From: Streptomyces armeniacus
GTDB lineage: Bacteria > Actinomycetota > Actinomycetes > Streptomycetales > Streptomycetaceae
Direction of reading: 5' to 3'
DNA length: 64,000 bases
Assembly: GCF_003355155.1 (NCBI RefSeq)
Contig: NZ_CP031320.1
Coordinates: 3,215,367-3,279,366 of the forward strand
In this document: piece by piece, positions 16,270 to 24,979 of the stretch
Position numbering within the stretch: position 1 is the first letter of the stretch
How the letters are laid out: each line of letters starts with the position of its first letter
The notes under the pieces: generated by a model
Databases searched by the model: none
What the model was told of the DNA's origin: nothing
Seen by the model: only the letters and a program-made list of their open reading frames with translations
Program-made: the position numbers and the translations under genes

Positions 16270-17325
16270 GTGAGCAGGCTGCACGTAGTCACGGGCAAGG
16301 GCGGCACCGGAAAGACGACGGTCGCCGCCGCACTGGCGCTGGCCCTGGCAGACGAGGGGCGCCGCACGCTCCTGGTCGAGGTCGAGGGGCGGCAGGGCAT
16401 CGCGCAGCTCTTCGAGACGGAGGCGCTGCCGTACGAGGAGCGCAAGATCGCCGTCGCGCACGGCGGCGGCGAGGTCTACGCGCTGGCGATCGACGCCGAA
16501 CGAGCCCTGCTCGACTACCTCCAGATGTTCTACAAGCTGGGCAGCGCGGGCCGCGCCCTCCGCAAGCTCGGCGCGATCGACTTCGCCACCACCATCGCCC
16601 CCGGCCTCCGCGACGTCCTGCTGACCGGCAAGGCGTGCGAGGCCGTACGGCGCAAGGACAAGCGCGGCCGCCGGGTCTACGACGCGGTCGTCATGGACGC
16701 GCCGCCCACCGGGCGCATCACGCGCTTCCTCGGTGTGAACGACGAGGTCGCCGGACTGGCCAAGGTCGGACCCGTGCACAACCAGGCGCAGGCGGTGATG
16801 CGGGTGCTCAAGTCACCGGAGACGGCCGTGCACCTGGTCACGCTGCTGGAGGAGATGCCGGTGCAGGAGACCGTCGACGGCGCCGCCGAACTGCGCGCCG
16901 CCGGGCTGCCGGTGGGCAGCGTGCTCGTCAACATGGTCCGCCCGCCGCTCCTCGACGACGACCTGGCGGACACCCGTACGGAGGCCGGCGACCGTACGGA
17001 GGCCGACGACCGTACGGAGGGGGATGCCCGTACGGAAAGTGACGCCCGTACGGAGAACGACATCCGTACGGAGCTCGCCGCGGCCCTCTCCCGCGCCGGC
17101 CTCGGCGGCGCCCAGCGCGGCGGCCGTGCCGAACGCCTCGTCGGCCCGCTGCTGCGGCAGGGGTGCGAACACGCGGAACGGGTCGCGCTGGAGCGCGCGC
17201 AGCGCGCGGAGATCGACCGGCTGGGACTGCCGGTGTACGAGCTGGAGTTGCTCACGGACGGCGGCGACCTGGCGGGCCTGTACGGGCTCTCGGCCGCGCT
17301 GCGCGAACAGGGGGTGCACAAGTGA
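16270..17325 (+). CDS. ArsA-like (GET3/ArsA family) ATPase, first of a pair, 351 aa
   Basis: SIMIBI-class ATPase with a P-loop GKGGTGKTT at residues 9-17, the switch-like VVMDAPPTGRI, and a C-terminal VYELELLTDGGDL. In mycobacteria the paired homologues Rv3679/Rv3680 form a complex that protects against reactive by-products of glycerol metabolism, so an arsenite role should not be assumed. Starts at GTG 16270, divergent from the DUF4177 gene by 63 bp. Residues about 236-271 carry a six-unit RTE repeat that relatives lack. Its stop overlaps the GTG of the second ATPase (GTGA). Confidence 0.85.
   Translation: MSRLHVVTGKGGTGKTTVAAALALALADEGRRTLLVEVEGRQGIAQLFETEALPYEERKIAVAHGGGEVYALAIDAERALLDYLQMFYKLGSAGRALRKLGAIDFATTIAPGLRDVLLTGKACEAVRRKDKRGRRVYDAVVMDAPPTGRITRFLGVNDEVAGLAKVGPVHNQAQAVMRVLKSPETAVHLVTLLEEMPVQETVDGAAELRAAGLPVGSVLVNMVRPPLLDDDLADTRTEAGDRTEADDRTEGDARTESDARTENDIRTELAAALSRAGLGGAQRGGRAERLVGPLLRQGCEHAERVALERAQRAEIDRLGLPVYELELLTDGGDLAGLYGLSAALREQGVHK
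16975..17082 (+). repeat. In-frame 18-nt tandem repeat, six units, inside the first ArsA-like gene
   Basis: CGTACGG occurs at 16975, 16993, 17011, 17029, 17047 and 17065, exactly 18 nt apart. Each unit encodes a six-residue RTE-x-x-D/A block. The repeat keeps the reading frame. Confidence 0.9.
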
Positions 17326-18641
17326 CCTCGGACCTGGAGGACGTGCCCGCCCTGGACATCGACCCGCTGCTGGACGACCCCGGCACCCGGATTGTCGTCT
17401 GCTGCGGCGCCGGCGGCGTCGGCAAGACGACCACCGCCGCGGCGCTCGGCGTACGCGCGGCGGAACGCGGCCGCAGGGCGGTCGTGCTCACCATCGACCC
17501 GGCGCGCAGGCTGGCCCAGTCGATGGGCCTGACGGAGCTGGACAACACCCCGCGCGAGGTCGCCGGAGTGGACCGCTCCGCGGGCGGCCGGCTGCACGCG
17601 ATGATGCTCGACATGAAGCGCACCTTCGACGAGATCGTCGAGGCGCACGCGGACCCGGAGCGGGCCCGCGCCATCCTGGAGAACCCGTTCTACGAGTCGC
17701 TGTCGGCCGGCTTCGCGGGCACCCAGGAGTACATGGCGATGGAGAAGCTGGGACAGCTGCAGGCCCGCGACGAGTGGGACCTGATCATCGTCGACACTCC
17801 GCCCAGCCGGTCCGCGCTGGACTTCCTGGACGCGCCGAAGCGCCTCGGCTCGTTCCTGGACGGCACGTTCATCCGGCTGCTGTCCGGGCCGGCCAAGGCG
17901 GGCGGCCGTGCGGGCATGAAGTTCGTGCACCTGGGGATGGCCGGGCTGTCGATGTTCACGGGCGCGCTCAACAAGCTGCTGGGCGCCGGGCTGCTACGGG
18001 ACGTGCAGACGTTCGTGGCGGCCATGGACACGATGTTCGGCGGCTTCCGCACGCGCGCCGACGCCACGTACCGGCTGCTCCAGGCGAAGGGCACGGCGTT
18101 TCTGGTGGTCGCCGCTCCGGAACGGGACGCGCTGCGCGAGGCGGCGTACTTCGTGGAGCGGCTCGCCGCCGACCACATGCCGCTCGCCGGGCTCGTGCTG
18201 AACCGCGTACACGGCAGCGACGCCGGACGCCTCAGCGCGGAACGGGCGCTGGCGGCGGCGGAGAGCCTCGAGGAAGGCGGCGTCGCGGACCGCGGGCGCA
18301 CCACCGCTGAACGGCCCGACCAGGCGGAACAGCCGCAGGAGCCGGAGCAGTTCGCGGGGACAGAGCAGCCGGCGCGGGACAAGGCGAACCAGGACGCCGC
18401 CCAGGACAAGGCGGACCGGCTGGCCGCTGCGCTGCTGCGACTGCACGCCGAACGCATGCGCGTGCTCGCGCGCGAACGCCGCACGCGGGACCGCTTCGCG
18501 GCGCTGCACCCGGAGGTGCCCGTTACGGAGGTGGCCGCGCTGCCCGGAGACGTGCACGACCTGACAGGGCTGCGGGCGATCGGCGAACGGCTCGCGGCAC
18601 GGTCGGATGGTTCAGATGGTCAGCCCGCCGCCACGGCGTAG
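17322..18641 (+). CDS. ArsA-like ATPase, second of a pair, 439 aa
   Basis: Partner of the preceding ATPase, with a P-loop GAGGVGKTT at residues about 29-37, LTIDPARRLAQSMGL after it (typical of ArsA/GET3 proteins), and LIIVDTPPSRSALDFLDAP as the switch II/Walker B region. A Glu/Gln/Ala-rich linker at about residues 325-370 separates a helical end. I chose GTG 17322, which overlaps the upstream stop by 4 bp, so the pair is translationally coupled and probably makes a heterocomplex. The last 22 bp overlap the end of wblA on the other strand. Confidence 0.85.
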   Translation: MTSDLEDVPALDIDPLLDDPGTRIVVCCGAGGVGKTTTAAALGVRAAERGRRAVVLTIDPARRLAQSMGLTELDNTPREVAGVDRSAGGRLHAMMLDMKRTFDEIVEAHADPERARAILENPFYESLSAGFAGTQEYMAMEKLGQLQARDEWDLIIVDTPPSRSALDFLDAPKRLGSFLDGTFIRLLSGPAKAGGRAGMKFVHLGMAGLSMFTGALNKLLGAGLLRDVQTFVAAMDTMFGGFRTRADATYRLLQAKGTAFLVVAAPERDALREAAYFVERLAADHMPLAGLVLNRVHGSDAGRLSAERALAAAESLEEGGVADRGRTTAERPDQAEQPQEPEQFAGTEQPARDKANQDAAQDKADRLAAALLRLHAERMRVLARERRTRDRFAALHPEVPVTEVAALPGDVHDLTGLRAIGERLAARSDGSDGQPAATA

Positions 18642-18970
18642 CTGTCGTACTCCTCCCTCACCGAGTCGAGGTCCATGGGCAGTCCGCCCGTGTCCCGCTC
18701 GTACTCCGTGCGCGCTGTCTCGAGCAGCCGCCGCCACGAGGTGACCGTAGGGCGGCGGCGCAGCAGCGCTCTCCGCTCCCGCTCGGTCATTCCGCCCCAC
18801 ACGCCGAACTCCACCCGGTTGTCCAGGGCGTCCGCCAGGCACTCCGTGCGCACCGGACACCCGGTGCAGACCGCCTTGGCGCGGTTCTGGGCCGCCCCTT
18901 GTACGAATAGTTCGTCCGGATCGGTAGTGCGGCAGGCTGCCTGTGCACTCCAGTCGGTTACCCAGCTCAT
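18620..18970 (-). CDS. wblA: WhiB-like iron-sulfur transcription factor WblA, 116 aa
   Basis: WhiB-family protein that binds a [4Fe-4S] cluster and acts with the principal sigma factor. In Streptomyces, WblA represses antibiotic production and supports sporulation. The four cluster cysteines are C13, C35, C38 and C44 (AACRTT and CTGCPVRTEC). The WhiB turn EFGVWGGMTERERRALLRRR follows, then the basic DNA-binding tail. The sequence up to YER matches my memory of S. coelicolor SCO3579; the C-terminal tail GGLPMDLDSVREEYDSY is acidic and longer. It is preceded by a long non-coding gap, and convergent with the ArsA-like gene, whose 3' end it overlaps. Confidence 0.92.
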   Translation of the reverse strand: MSWVTDWSAQAACRTTDPDELFVQGAAQNRAKAVCTGCPVRTECLADALDNRVEFGVWGGMTERERRALLRRRPTVTSWRRLLETARTEYERDTGGLPMDLDSVREEYDSYAVAAG

Positions 18971-19677
18971 AGCCGGTGCCGTCCTCTCCCGAATCGAGGC
19001 TCCCCCACGGCGGCAAGCGGCATATTCACCGTTGCCAGTTGAGGACGTTACGGAAGGCAGGCAGGGTGCAACACCCCCGCGGGGCCCAATCTTGAATGGC
19101 CCGAACGGACTATGGGTGCGCGCCAGATCACCCAACGGAGTGACGCGGTGATGAACAGGGCGTTTCCGGGTGTACAGGACGGTGCGAAGGTTGTGGCGGC
19201 CGCGGATCAGCTGTGGGAGCAGCGTGAAGAGGGCGTACTCCTGAGGAGTATGCGCTCAAGCCTATGCGAACAGTTGCGCCCCTGTCCGGCGAATGACGCA
19301 CTCCCGTGCGCCACCCTTTCGCGACCCCTGCGCGGGTCCGTGCGCCGGTTCACCCCCGCGTGTGCCGCAGGCGTGCCCCGAACCAGCGCGCGCGGCGATG
19401 GAGGATGTGCGGGATGCCGAGGGTGGGATTCCGCTCATGTCGGTGAAGGATCCCTTCCACGCGCTGTGCGGAGAGCCGCTCCCGTGGAGCGGTGCGCCTG
19501 CGTGCCACGTCACGATAGTCGTGCGTCCAGCCCATACCCCGGACTCTGCCCCTGCCTCAAGGTCAGTAACCGCGCGGCCTTCACTCGATTGGCCTATGCG
19601 GCGGGCACATGTTCGATACCGTACGCGGTCTCCCGTACGCGCTCCGCGGCCCCCGGCAGGTCAGCCGTCCGGCACCG
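18971..19677. promoter_or_regulatory. Long non-coding region upstream of wblA, with a palindrome at 19236-19250
   Basis: About 700 bp without a credible gene: the frames that stay open have poor third-position GC and no recognisable product. A long upstream region fits wblA, which is heavily regulated. TACTCCT-G-AGGAGTA (19236-19250) is a perfect 7-bp inverted repeat, flanked by GC/GC that extends the symmetry, and could be an operator. One end of the apparent marP-wblA inversion must also lie here. Confidence 0.4.
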
Positions 19678-20616
19678 TCAGCGGTCCGGCTCCGGGTCCC
19701 GCAGCCAGTCGATCAGCTCGCCCGAGAACGCCGCCGGGTCCTCCTCGTGCGGGAAGTGCCCGAGTCCGTCGAACAGCCGCCAGCGGTAAGGCGCTTCCAC
19801 GTACTTCCCCGATCCGGCCGCGCTACGCGTCCGCAGCACCGGATCGAGCGAACCGTGCAGATGCAGCGTCGGCACCCGTACCGGCCGCTTCATCCGGCGG
19901 TTGAACTGGATGCCGTCCGGCCGCGCCATCGACCGCACCATCCAGCGGTACGGCTCGACCGAGCAGTGCGCCGTCGACGGGATGCACATCGCCCGCCGGT
20001 ACGCCGGCAGCGCGGCGTCGTCCTGTTCCAGCTGCGCGCGCTTCGGCCCCGACCAGTCCCGGATCAGCCGCCCCACCAAGGCGCCGTCGTCCGCGACGAG
20101 TTGACGCTCCGGCAGCCACGGCCGCTGGAACCCCCAGATGTACGAGCCGGCCGCCGTCTGCCGTACGTCCCCCAGCATCGCCGCCCGCCAGCGCCGCGGG
20201 TGCGGCATCGAGGCCACCGCCAGCCGCCGGATCAGCTTCGGGCGCATCACGGCCGCCGTCCACGCCAGATAGCCGCCCAGGTCGTGCCCGACCAGCGCCG
20301 CGTCCGGCTCGCCGAGCGAGCGGATGACGCCGGTGACGTCGAGCGCGAGGTTGGCCGGGTCGTACCCGCGCGGCGTACGGTCGCTGCCCCCCACGCCGCG
20401 CAGGTCCATCGCGACGGCGCGGTAGCCCGCCCCGGCCAGCGCGGTCAGCTGGTCCCGCCAGGTCCACCAGAACTGCGGGAACCCGTGCAGCAGCAGCACC
20501 AGCGGCCCCTCGCCCGTCTCGGCGATGTGGAACCTCGCCCCGTTGGCCGCCACGTCCCGGTGGATCCAGGGCCCTTGGACTCGTACGACCTCGGCGGAGC
20601 TGTCGGGGAGCGTCAT
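19678..20616 (-). CDS. Alpha/beta hydrolase, epoxide-hydrolase-like, 312 aa
   Basis: Alpha/beta-hydrolase with the oxyanion motif LLLHGFPQFWWTWR, the nucleophile elbow VGHDLGG carrying Asp112 rather than Ser, and a late GLGHFPHEEDP for the catalytic His. An Asp nucleophile with HGFP points to the epoxide hydrolase or haloalkane dehalogenase class; mycobacterial ephE occupies the same neighbourhood. Starts at ATG 20616, only 2 bp after the stop of the holin-like gene, so both are in one minus-strand operon. The substrate is not known. Confidence 0.85.
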   Translation of the reverse strand: MTLPDSSAEVVRVQGPWIHRDVAANGARFHIAETGEGPLVLLLHGFPQFWWTWRDQLTALAGAGYRAVAMDLRGVGGSDRTPRGYDPANLALDVTGVIRSLGEPDAALVGHDLGGYLAWTAAVMRPKLIRRLAVASMPHPRRWRAAMLGDVRQTAAGSYIWGFQRPWLPERQLVADDGALVGRLIRDWSGPKRAQLEQDDAALPAYRRAMCIPSTAHCSVEPYRWMVRSMARPDGIQFNRRMKRPVRVPTLHLHGSLDPVLRTRSAAGSGKYVEAPYRWRLFDGLGHFPHEEDPAAFSGELIDWLRDPEPDR

Positions 20617-20618
20617 GG

Positions 20619-21089
20619 CTACGAGCGTGTCACAGCGGCCGGCTTGTCCATGTCCACACCGCGTCGCGCGTCCGCCCCATCGGTGACGGCGCGGGGGTGC
20701 GGCTTGACGCTCGACAGTACGGCCGCCGACTCCTTGGCCGAGGCGATGGTCTTACGCGGCGGCTCGATCCGCTTGAGCACGACCTTGGCCGCCAGCCCGA
20801 GCAGCGCCGCCAGCACGATGAACGCGCCTCCCACGATCAGGAACGACCACGCGAGCCCGAGCCCCAGGTTGTGGATGCCGTACGCCGCGGCGAAGCTCAG
20901 CACCGGCAGCGAGAAGAGGACCAGGACGGCGGCCACGATGAGGGCACCACTGCCGATCGCCCCGCGCTTCACGTCCTGCCGGATCTCGGCCTTGGCCAGC
21001 GCGATCTCGTCGTGAACGAGTGCGGACAGCTCGGTGGTGGCCGAGGCGACCAGCTGGCCGAGGCTGCGGCCGTCGTCGGCTGCGCTCAT
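20619..21089 (-). CDS. Phage-holin-family-like membrane protein (DUF1469 type), 156 aa
   Basis: An N-terminal amphipathic segment (SLGQLVASATTELSALVHDE, then IALAKAEIRQD) is followed by two hydrophobic helices (residues about 45-72 and 78-103) and a charged cytosolic tail. This is the pattern of the actinobacterial phage-holin-like family; despite the name it is chromosomal and not phage-associated. It is placed between nhaA and the hydrolase, as in relatives. Function unknown, probably a membrane accessory protein. Confidence 0.8.
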   Translation of the reverse strand: MSAADDGRSLGQLVASATTELSALVHDEIALAKAEIRQDVKRGAIGSGALIVAAVLVLFSLPVLSFAAAYGIHNLGLGLAWSFLIVGGAFIVLAALLGLAAKVVLKRIEPPRKTIASAKESAAVLSSVKPHPRAVTDGADARRGVDMDKPAAVTRS

Positions 21090-21149
21090 CGGTGTCTCCC
21101 TGTCTCTCTGTTCTGCGTCTCTCTGTCTGCCCTGGCTGTCAGTTACTTG

Positions 21150-22610
21150 TCAGTCAGATCGTGCCGGACCATCATCGTCCGTCGAGCCGCCGCCCGTTGC
21201 CACTTCGGCGAGCCGGCGGTGCTCCCGCGCCTTCGCCTCGTGTATGGCGGCCATCCGCAGGTGGTATTCGGGGTCGCCCAGCTCGTAGATGTCGGGAACG
21301 CCGTCGCCGTCCTCGTCCCGTTCCTCGTTCTCGCACAGGGTGCGGTACCTCTTCGCACGCAGCTTGAGCACGACGCCCGCGAGCACCGCCGCCAGCACCG
21401 AACCCGCCAGCACCGCCGCCTTGGACTCCTCGGTGAGCATCGCGTCGCCCTCGAAGGCCAACTCCGCGATGAGCAGCGACACCGTGAAGCCGATGCCCGA
21501 GAGCGCGGCCACGGCGAACACGTCCGGCCACGCGAGGTCCTTGTTCAGCTCCGCCTTCGTGAACCTTGCCGTCAGCCACGCGCCGCCGAAGACCCCGACC
21601 GTCTTGCCCGCCAGCAGTCCGAGCACCACGCCCAGCGTCTCCGGCTGGGTGAACACGTCCCCGAGCGCACCCCCGGAGATCGGGACGCCCGCGGCGAACA
21701 GCGCGAACAGCGGCACCGCCAGGCCCGCCGACAGCGGCCGTACGAGGTGCTCGATGTGCTCGGCGGGCGAGGGCGCGTCCGTACGGGCCTCCTCCTCCGT
21801 ACGGCTGCACCGCAGGAGCAGGCCCATCGCGACGCCGGCCACCGTCGCGTGCACCCCGCTGGCGTGCATCAGCGCCCAGACGGTGAGGGCCAGCGGCACG
21901 TAGATGTACCAGCCGCGTACGCCCGCGCGGTGCAGCAGCCAGAACAGCACGAGGCCGGCGGCGGCGCCCGCGAGCGGCAGCAGACTGATGCCCGCGCTGA
22001 AGAAGAGGGCGATGACGAGGATCGCGCCGAGGTCGTCCACGACCGCGAGCGTGAGCAGGAACGCGCGCAGCGCGGACGGCAGGCCGGTGCCCAGCACGGC
22101 CAGCACGCCGAGGGCGAAGGCGATGTCCGTGGCCATCGGGATCGCCCAGCCGTCCATCACGCCGCCACCCGCCGCGACGCAGACGACGTACACCAGCGCC
22201 GGTACGACCATCCCGGCCAGCGCGGACACGACGGGCAGCGCGGCGGCCCGCGGCTCGCGCAGCTCGCCGGAGACGAGTTCGCGCTTCAGCTCGATGCCGG
22301 CGACGAAGAAGAAGACGGTCAGCAGGCCGTCCTTGGCCCACTCGGCGACCGTCAGGTCCAGATGCAGGGCGTGCGGCCCGAACGTGAAGTTCCGGACGTC
22401 CTCGTAGGCGCCGCTGAGGCCGGAGTTCGCGAGGATCAGCGACAGTACGGCGGCCAGCAGCAGGAGTACGCCGCCGGTGGTCTCGGTGCGGAGCGCGTCG
22501 GCGACGAAGTTGCGTTCGGGGAGTGGCAGCCGGCCGAGGAACTCGGGCGTACGGCGGGACCCGCCGTCGTTTTCGGCGGTGTCGCGGGGCTCGTGATGCG
22601 GCGCAGACAA
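21150..22610 (-). CDS. nhaA: Na+/H+ antiporter NhaA, with a cytosolic tail resembling a calcium loop
   Basis: Electrogenic Na+(Li+)/H+ exchanger in the cytoplasmic membrane. Core motifs are GLLTVFFFVAGIELKRELV, WAIPMATDIAFALGVLAVLG and LTLAVVDDLGAI, the last holding the paired Asp residues of the ion site, with further helices to about residue 420. After the last helix a ~65-residue tail contains DEDGDGVPDIYE, which fits a DxDxDGxxDxxE calcium-binding loop. E. coli NhaA lacks this tail. It is first in the minus-strand run toward the holin-like and hydrolase genes. Confidence 0.9.
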   Translation of the reverse strand: MSAPHHEPRDTAENDGGSRRTPEFLGRLPLPERNFVADALRTETTGGVLLLLAAVLSLILANSGLSGAYEDVRNFTFGPHALHLDLTVAEWAKDGLLTVFFFVAGIELKRELVSGELREPRAAALPVVSALAGMVVPALVYVVCVAAGGGVMDGWAIPMATDIAFALGVLAVLGTGLPSALRAFLLTLAVVDDLGAILVIALFFSAGISLLPLAGAAAGLVLFWLLHRAGVRGWYIYVPLALTVWALMHASGVHATVAGVAMGLLLRCSRTEEEARTDAPSPAEHIEHLVRPLSAGLAVPLFALFAAGVPISGGALGDVFTQPETLGVVLGLLAGKTVGVFGGAWLTARFTKAELNKDLAWPDVFAVAALSGIGFTVSLLIAELAFEGDAMLTEESKAAVLAGSVLAAVLAGVVLKLRAKRYRTLCENEERDEDGDGVPDIYELGDPEYHLRMAAIHEAKAREHRRLAEVATGGGSTDDDGPARSD

Positions 22611-22720
22611 GGGTGACCTCCAGGCACGACGGTACGCGTAACACGTACTGCTGAGTGCCGACCAGTCTTCCCGGCGCGCCTTTGGTGCACCGCCAGCTTA
22701 ACGAGCCGCCGCGGGGCGGA

Positions 22721-22779
22721 CGGCAGCAGGGGCACCGGGGGCGTACGGCGAGTGCCGCGGCCCGGTGCCCCTGCTGCCG
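22721..22779 (-). terminator. Strong terminator hairpin after acs
   Basis: Bases 22721-22739 pair perfectly with 22761-22779, a 19-bp stem with a 21-nt loop, 12 nt past the acs stop codon on the minus strand. Confidence 0.8.
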
Positions 22780-22790
22780 TGTATTCCGGG

Positions 22791-24755
22791 TCAGTCCTCG
22801 CTGGCCGCGCCCGGCAGTTTGGCCTGGATGAGGTCCATCACCGACGAGTCGGTGAGCGTGGTGACGTCGCCCAGCTCGCGGTTCTCGGCCACGTCACGCA
22901 GCAGCCGCCGCATGATCTTCCCGGAGCGGGTCTTCGGCAGCTCCGCGACCGGCAGGATCCGCTTCGGCTTGGCGATCGGCCCGAGCTGCTTCGCCACGTG
23001 CTGGCGCAGCTCCTCGACGAGGCCCTCCGCCGCCGCGGCCTCGCCGCGCAGGATGACGAACGCACAGATCGCCTGCGTCGTCTGCGGATCGGTGGCGCCG
23101 ACGACCGCCGCCTCGGCCACCCTCGGGTGCGCGACGAGCGCCGACTCGACCTCGGTGGTGGAGATGTTGTGCCCGGACACGAGCATCACGTCGTCCACCC
23201 GGCCCAGCAGCCAGACGTCGCCGTCCTCGTCCTTCTTGGCGCCGTCGCCCGCGAAGTACCGGCCCTCGAACCGCGACCAGTACGTGTCCAGGAACCGCTG
23301 GTCGTCGCCCCAGATCGTACGGAGCATCGACGGCCACGGCTCCGTGAGCACCAGATAGCCGCCACCGCCGTCCGGCACCTCCTGCGCCTCGTCGTCCACG
23401 ACGGTGGCGGAGATCCCGGGCAGCGGCACCTGCGCCGAGCCCGGCTTGGCCGCGGTCACGCCCGGCAGCGGGCTGATCATGATGCCGCCGGTCTCCGTCT
23501 GCCACCAGGTGTCCACGACGGGCGTACGGTCGGCGCCGATGTGGTGCCTGTACCAGATCCACGCCTCCGGGTTGATCGGCTCGCCGACCGAGCCCAGGAT
23601 CCGCAGCGAGCTCAGGTCGAACTTCGCGGGGATCTCGTCGCCCCACTTCATGCACGCGCGGATCGCGGTCGGCGCGGTGTAGAGGATCGTGACGCGGTAC
23701 TTCTCGACGATCTCCCACCAGCGGCCCTTGTGCGGCGTGTCCGGGGTGCCCTCGTAGAGCACCTCGGTCGCGCCGTTCGCGAGCGGCCCGTAGACGATGT
23801 ACGAGTGGCCGGTCACCCAGCCGACGTCGGCGGTGCACCAGAAGACGTCGGTCTCCGGCTTCAGGTCGAAGACGGCGTGGTGGGTGTAGGCGACCTGGGT
23901 CAGATAGCCGCCCGTGGTATGCAGGATGCCCTTCGGCTTACCGGTCGTGCCGGAGGTGTAGAGGATGAACAGGGGGTGCTCCGCGTCGAACTGCTCCGGA
24001 GTGTGCTCCTCCGGCTGCCGGTCGACCAGGTCGTGCCACCACACGTCGCGGCCCTCGGTCCAGGCGATGTCCTGCTGCCCGGTGCGCCGTACGACCAGCA
24101 CGTTCCGTACGCCGCCGGTGCCCGGACGCGTCAGCGCCTCGTCCACGGCGGGCTTGAGCGCGCTGGCGGCGCCCTTGCGGTAGCCGCCGTCCGCGGTGAT
24201 GACGACGCGGGCGTCGGCGTCCTCGATACGGGTGGCGAGCGCGTCCGCGGAGAAGCCGCCGAAGACCACCGAGTGCGGGGCGCCGATACGCGCGCAGGCG
24301 AGCATCGCGACGACCGTCTCCGGGATCATCGGCATGTAGATCGCCACCCGGTCGCCGGCCGCGACACCGAGCTCGGTCAGCGCGTTGGCGGCCTGGGAGA
24401 CCTCGCGCTGGAGGTCGGCGTAGCTGATCGTACGGGTGTCGCCGGGCTCGCCCTCGAAGTGGAGCGCGACCCGGTCGCCGTTGCCGGCCTCGACGTGGCG
24501 GTCCACGCAGTTGTACGCGACGTTCAGCTTGCCGTCGGCGAACCATTTGGCGAAGGGCGGGTTCGACCAGTCCAGCGTCTCGGCCGGTTCCGTGCCCCAG
24601 CTGAGCCGGCGCGCCTGCTCGGCCCAGAAACCCAGCCGGTCGGTCTTCGCCTGCTCGTAGGCCGAAGCCTGCACGTTCGCGTGGGCGGCCAGTTCGGCGG
24701 GCGGCTCGAACCTCCGCTCCTCCTTGAGCAGATTGGCCAGGCTTTCGTTGCTCAC
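22791..24755 (-). CDS. acs: Acetyl-CoA synthetase, 654 aa
   Basis: Converts acetate, ATP and CoA to acetyl-CoA in the cytosol. Motifs in order: the P-loop-like LFILYTSGTTGKPKG, DVGWVTGHSYIVYGPL, DTWWQTETGG, RYFAGDGAKKDEDG and PKTRSGKIMRR, whose Lys is the known acetylation-controlled catalytic residue. I prefer GTG 24755 (VSNESLANLL) over ATG 24767 because GGGAG lies 5 nt before the GTG and overlaps the alternative start. It lies upstream of nhaA on the same strand but ends at its own strong terminator. Confidence 0.95.
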   Translation of the reverse strand: MSNESLANLLKEERRFEPPAELAAHANVQASAYEQAKTDRLGFWAEQARRLSWGTEPAETLDWSNPPFAKWFADGKLNVAYNCVDRHVEAGNGDRVALHFEGEPGDTRTISYADLQREVSQAANALTELGVAAGDRVAIYMPMIPETVVAMLACARIGAPHSVVFGGFSADALATRIEDADARVVITADGGYRKGAASALKPAVDEALTRPGTGGVRNVLVVRRTGQQDIAWTEGRDVWWHDLVDRQPEEHTPEQFDAEHPLFILYTSGTTGKPKGILHTTGGYLTQVAYTHHAVFDLKPETDVFWCTADVGWVTGHSYIVYGPLANGATEVLYEGTPDTPHKGRWWEIVEKYRVTILYTAPTAIRACMKWGDEIPAKFDLSSLRILGSVGEPINPEAWIWYRHHIGADRTPVVDTWWQTETGGIMISPLPGVTAAKPGSAQVPLPGISATVVDDEAQEVPDGGGGYLVLTEPWPSMLRTIWGDDQRFLDTYWSRFEGRYFAGDGAKKDEDGDVWLLGRVDDVMLVSGHNISTTEVESALVAHPRVAEAAVVGATDPQTTQAICAFVILRGEAAAAEGLVEELRQHVAKQLGPIAKPKRILPVAELPKTRSGKIMRRLLRDVAENRELGDVTTLTDSSVMDLIQAKLPGAASED

Positions 24756-24979
24756 GACTGCTCCCATTCCCGGGTGTCCGATGTGTCCCGGCGCCTAGCT
24801 CATCAGCCGGTGTGCCTCGTGACAAGGGTTCCTGCGGAAAATTGGTTTAGACCTGTCGAACCGGCGTCGGTCAGGATGTAACGCATCACCATCCTCCTTC
24901 CAAGTACGGGGTGAACGCAGGACCGAGGACGGGAGTGCTGCCGGGCGGCCCGGCCCGGCGGTGAGCCCGGCCTTCAGCG

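Noticed and set aside
16975-17082. Regular 18-nt repeats as a CRISPR-like array
   Set aside because: Repeats are only 7-8 nt with no unique spacers, and they are in frame inside an ATPase gene. No cas genes in the window.
16270-18641. ArsA-like pair as an arsenic-resistance system
   Set aside because: No arsB, arsC or arsR nearby. The context matches the mycobacterial Rv3679/Rv3680 pair, which has another role.
19112-19789. Possible gene in the wblA upstream gap
   Set aside because: Poor third-position GC, no ribosome-binding site, no domain, and it runs into the end of the hydrolase gene.
20619-21089. Holin-like gene as a sign of a prophage
   Set aside because: It belongs to a chromosomal actinobacterial family in a conserved gene order; no other phage gene is nearby.
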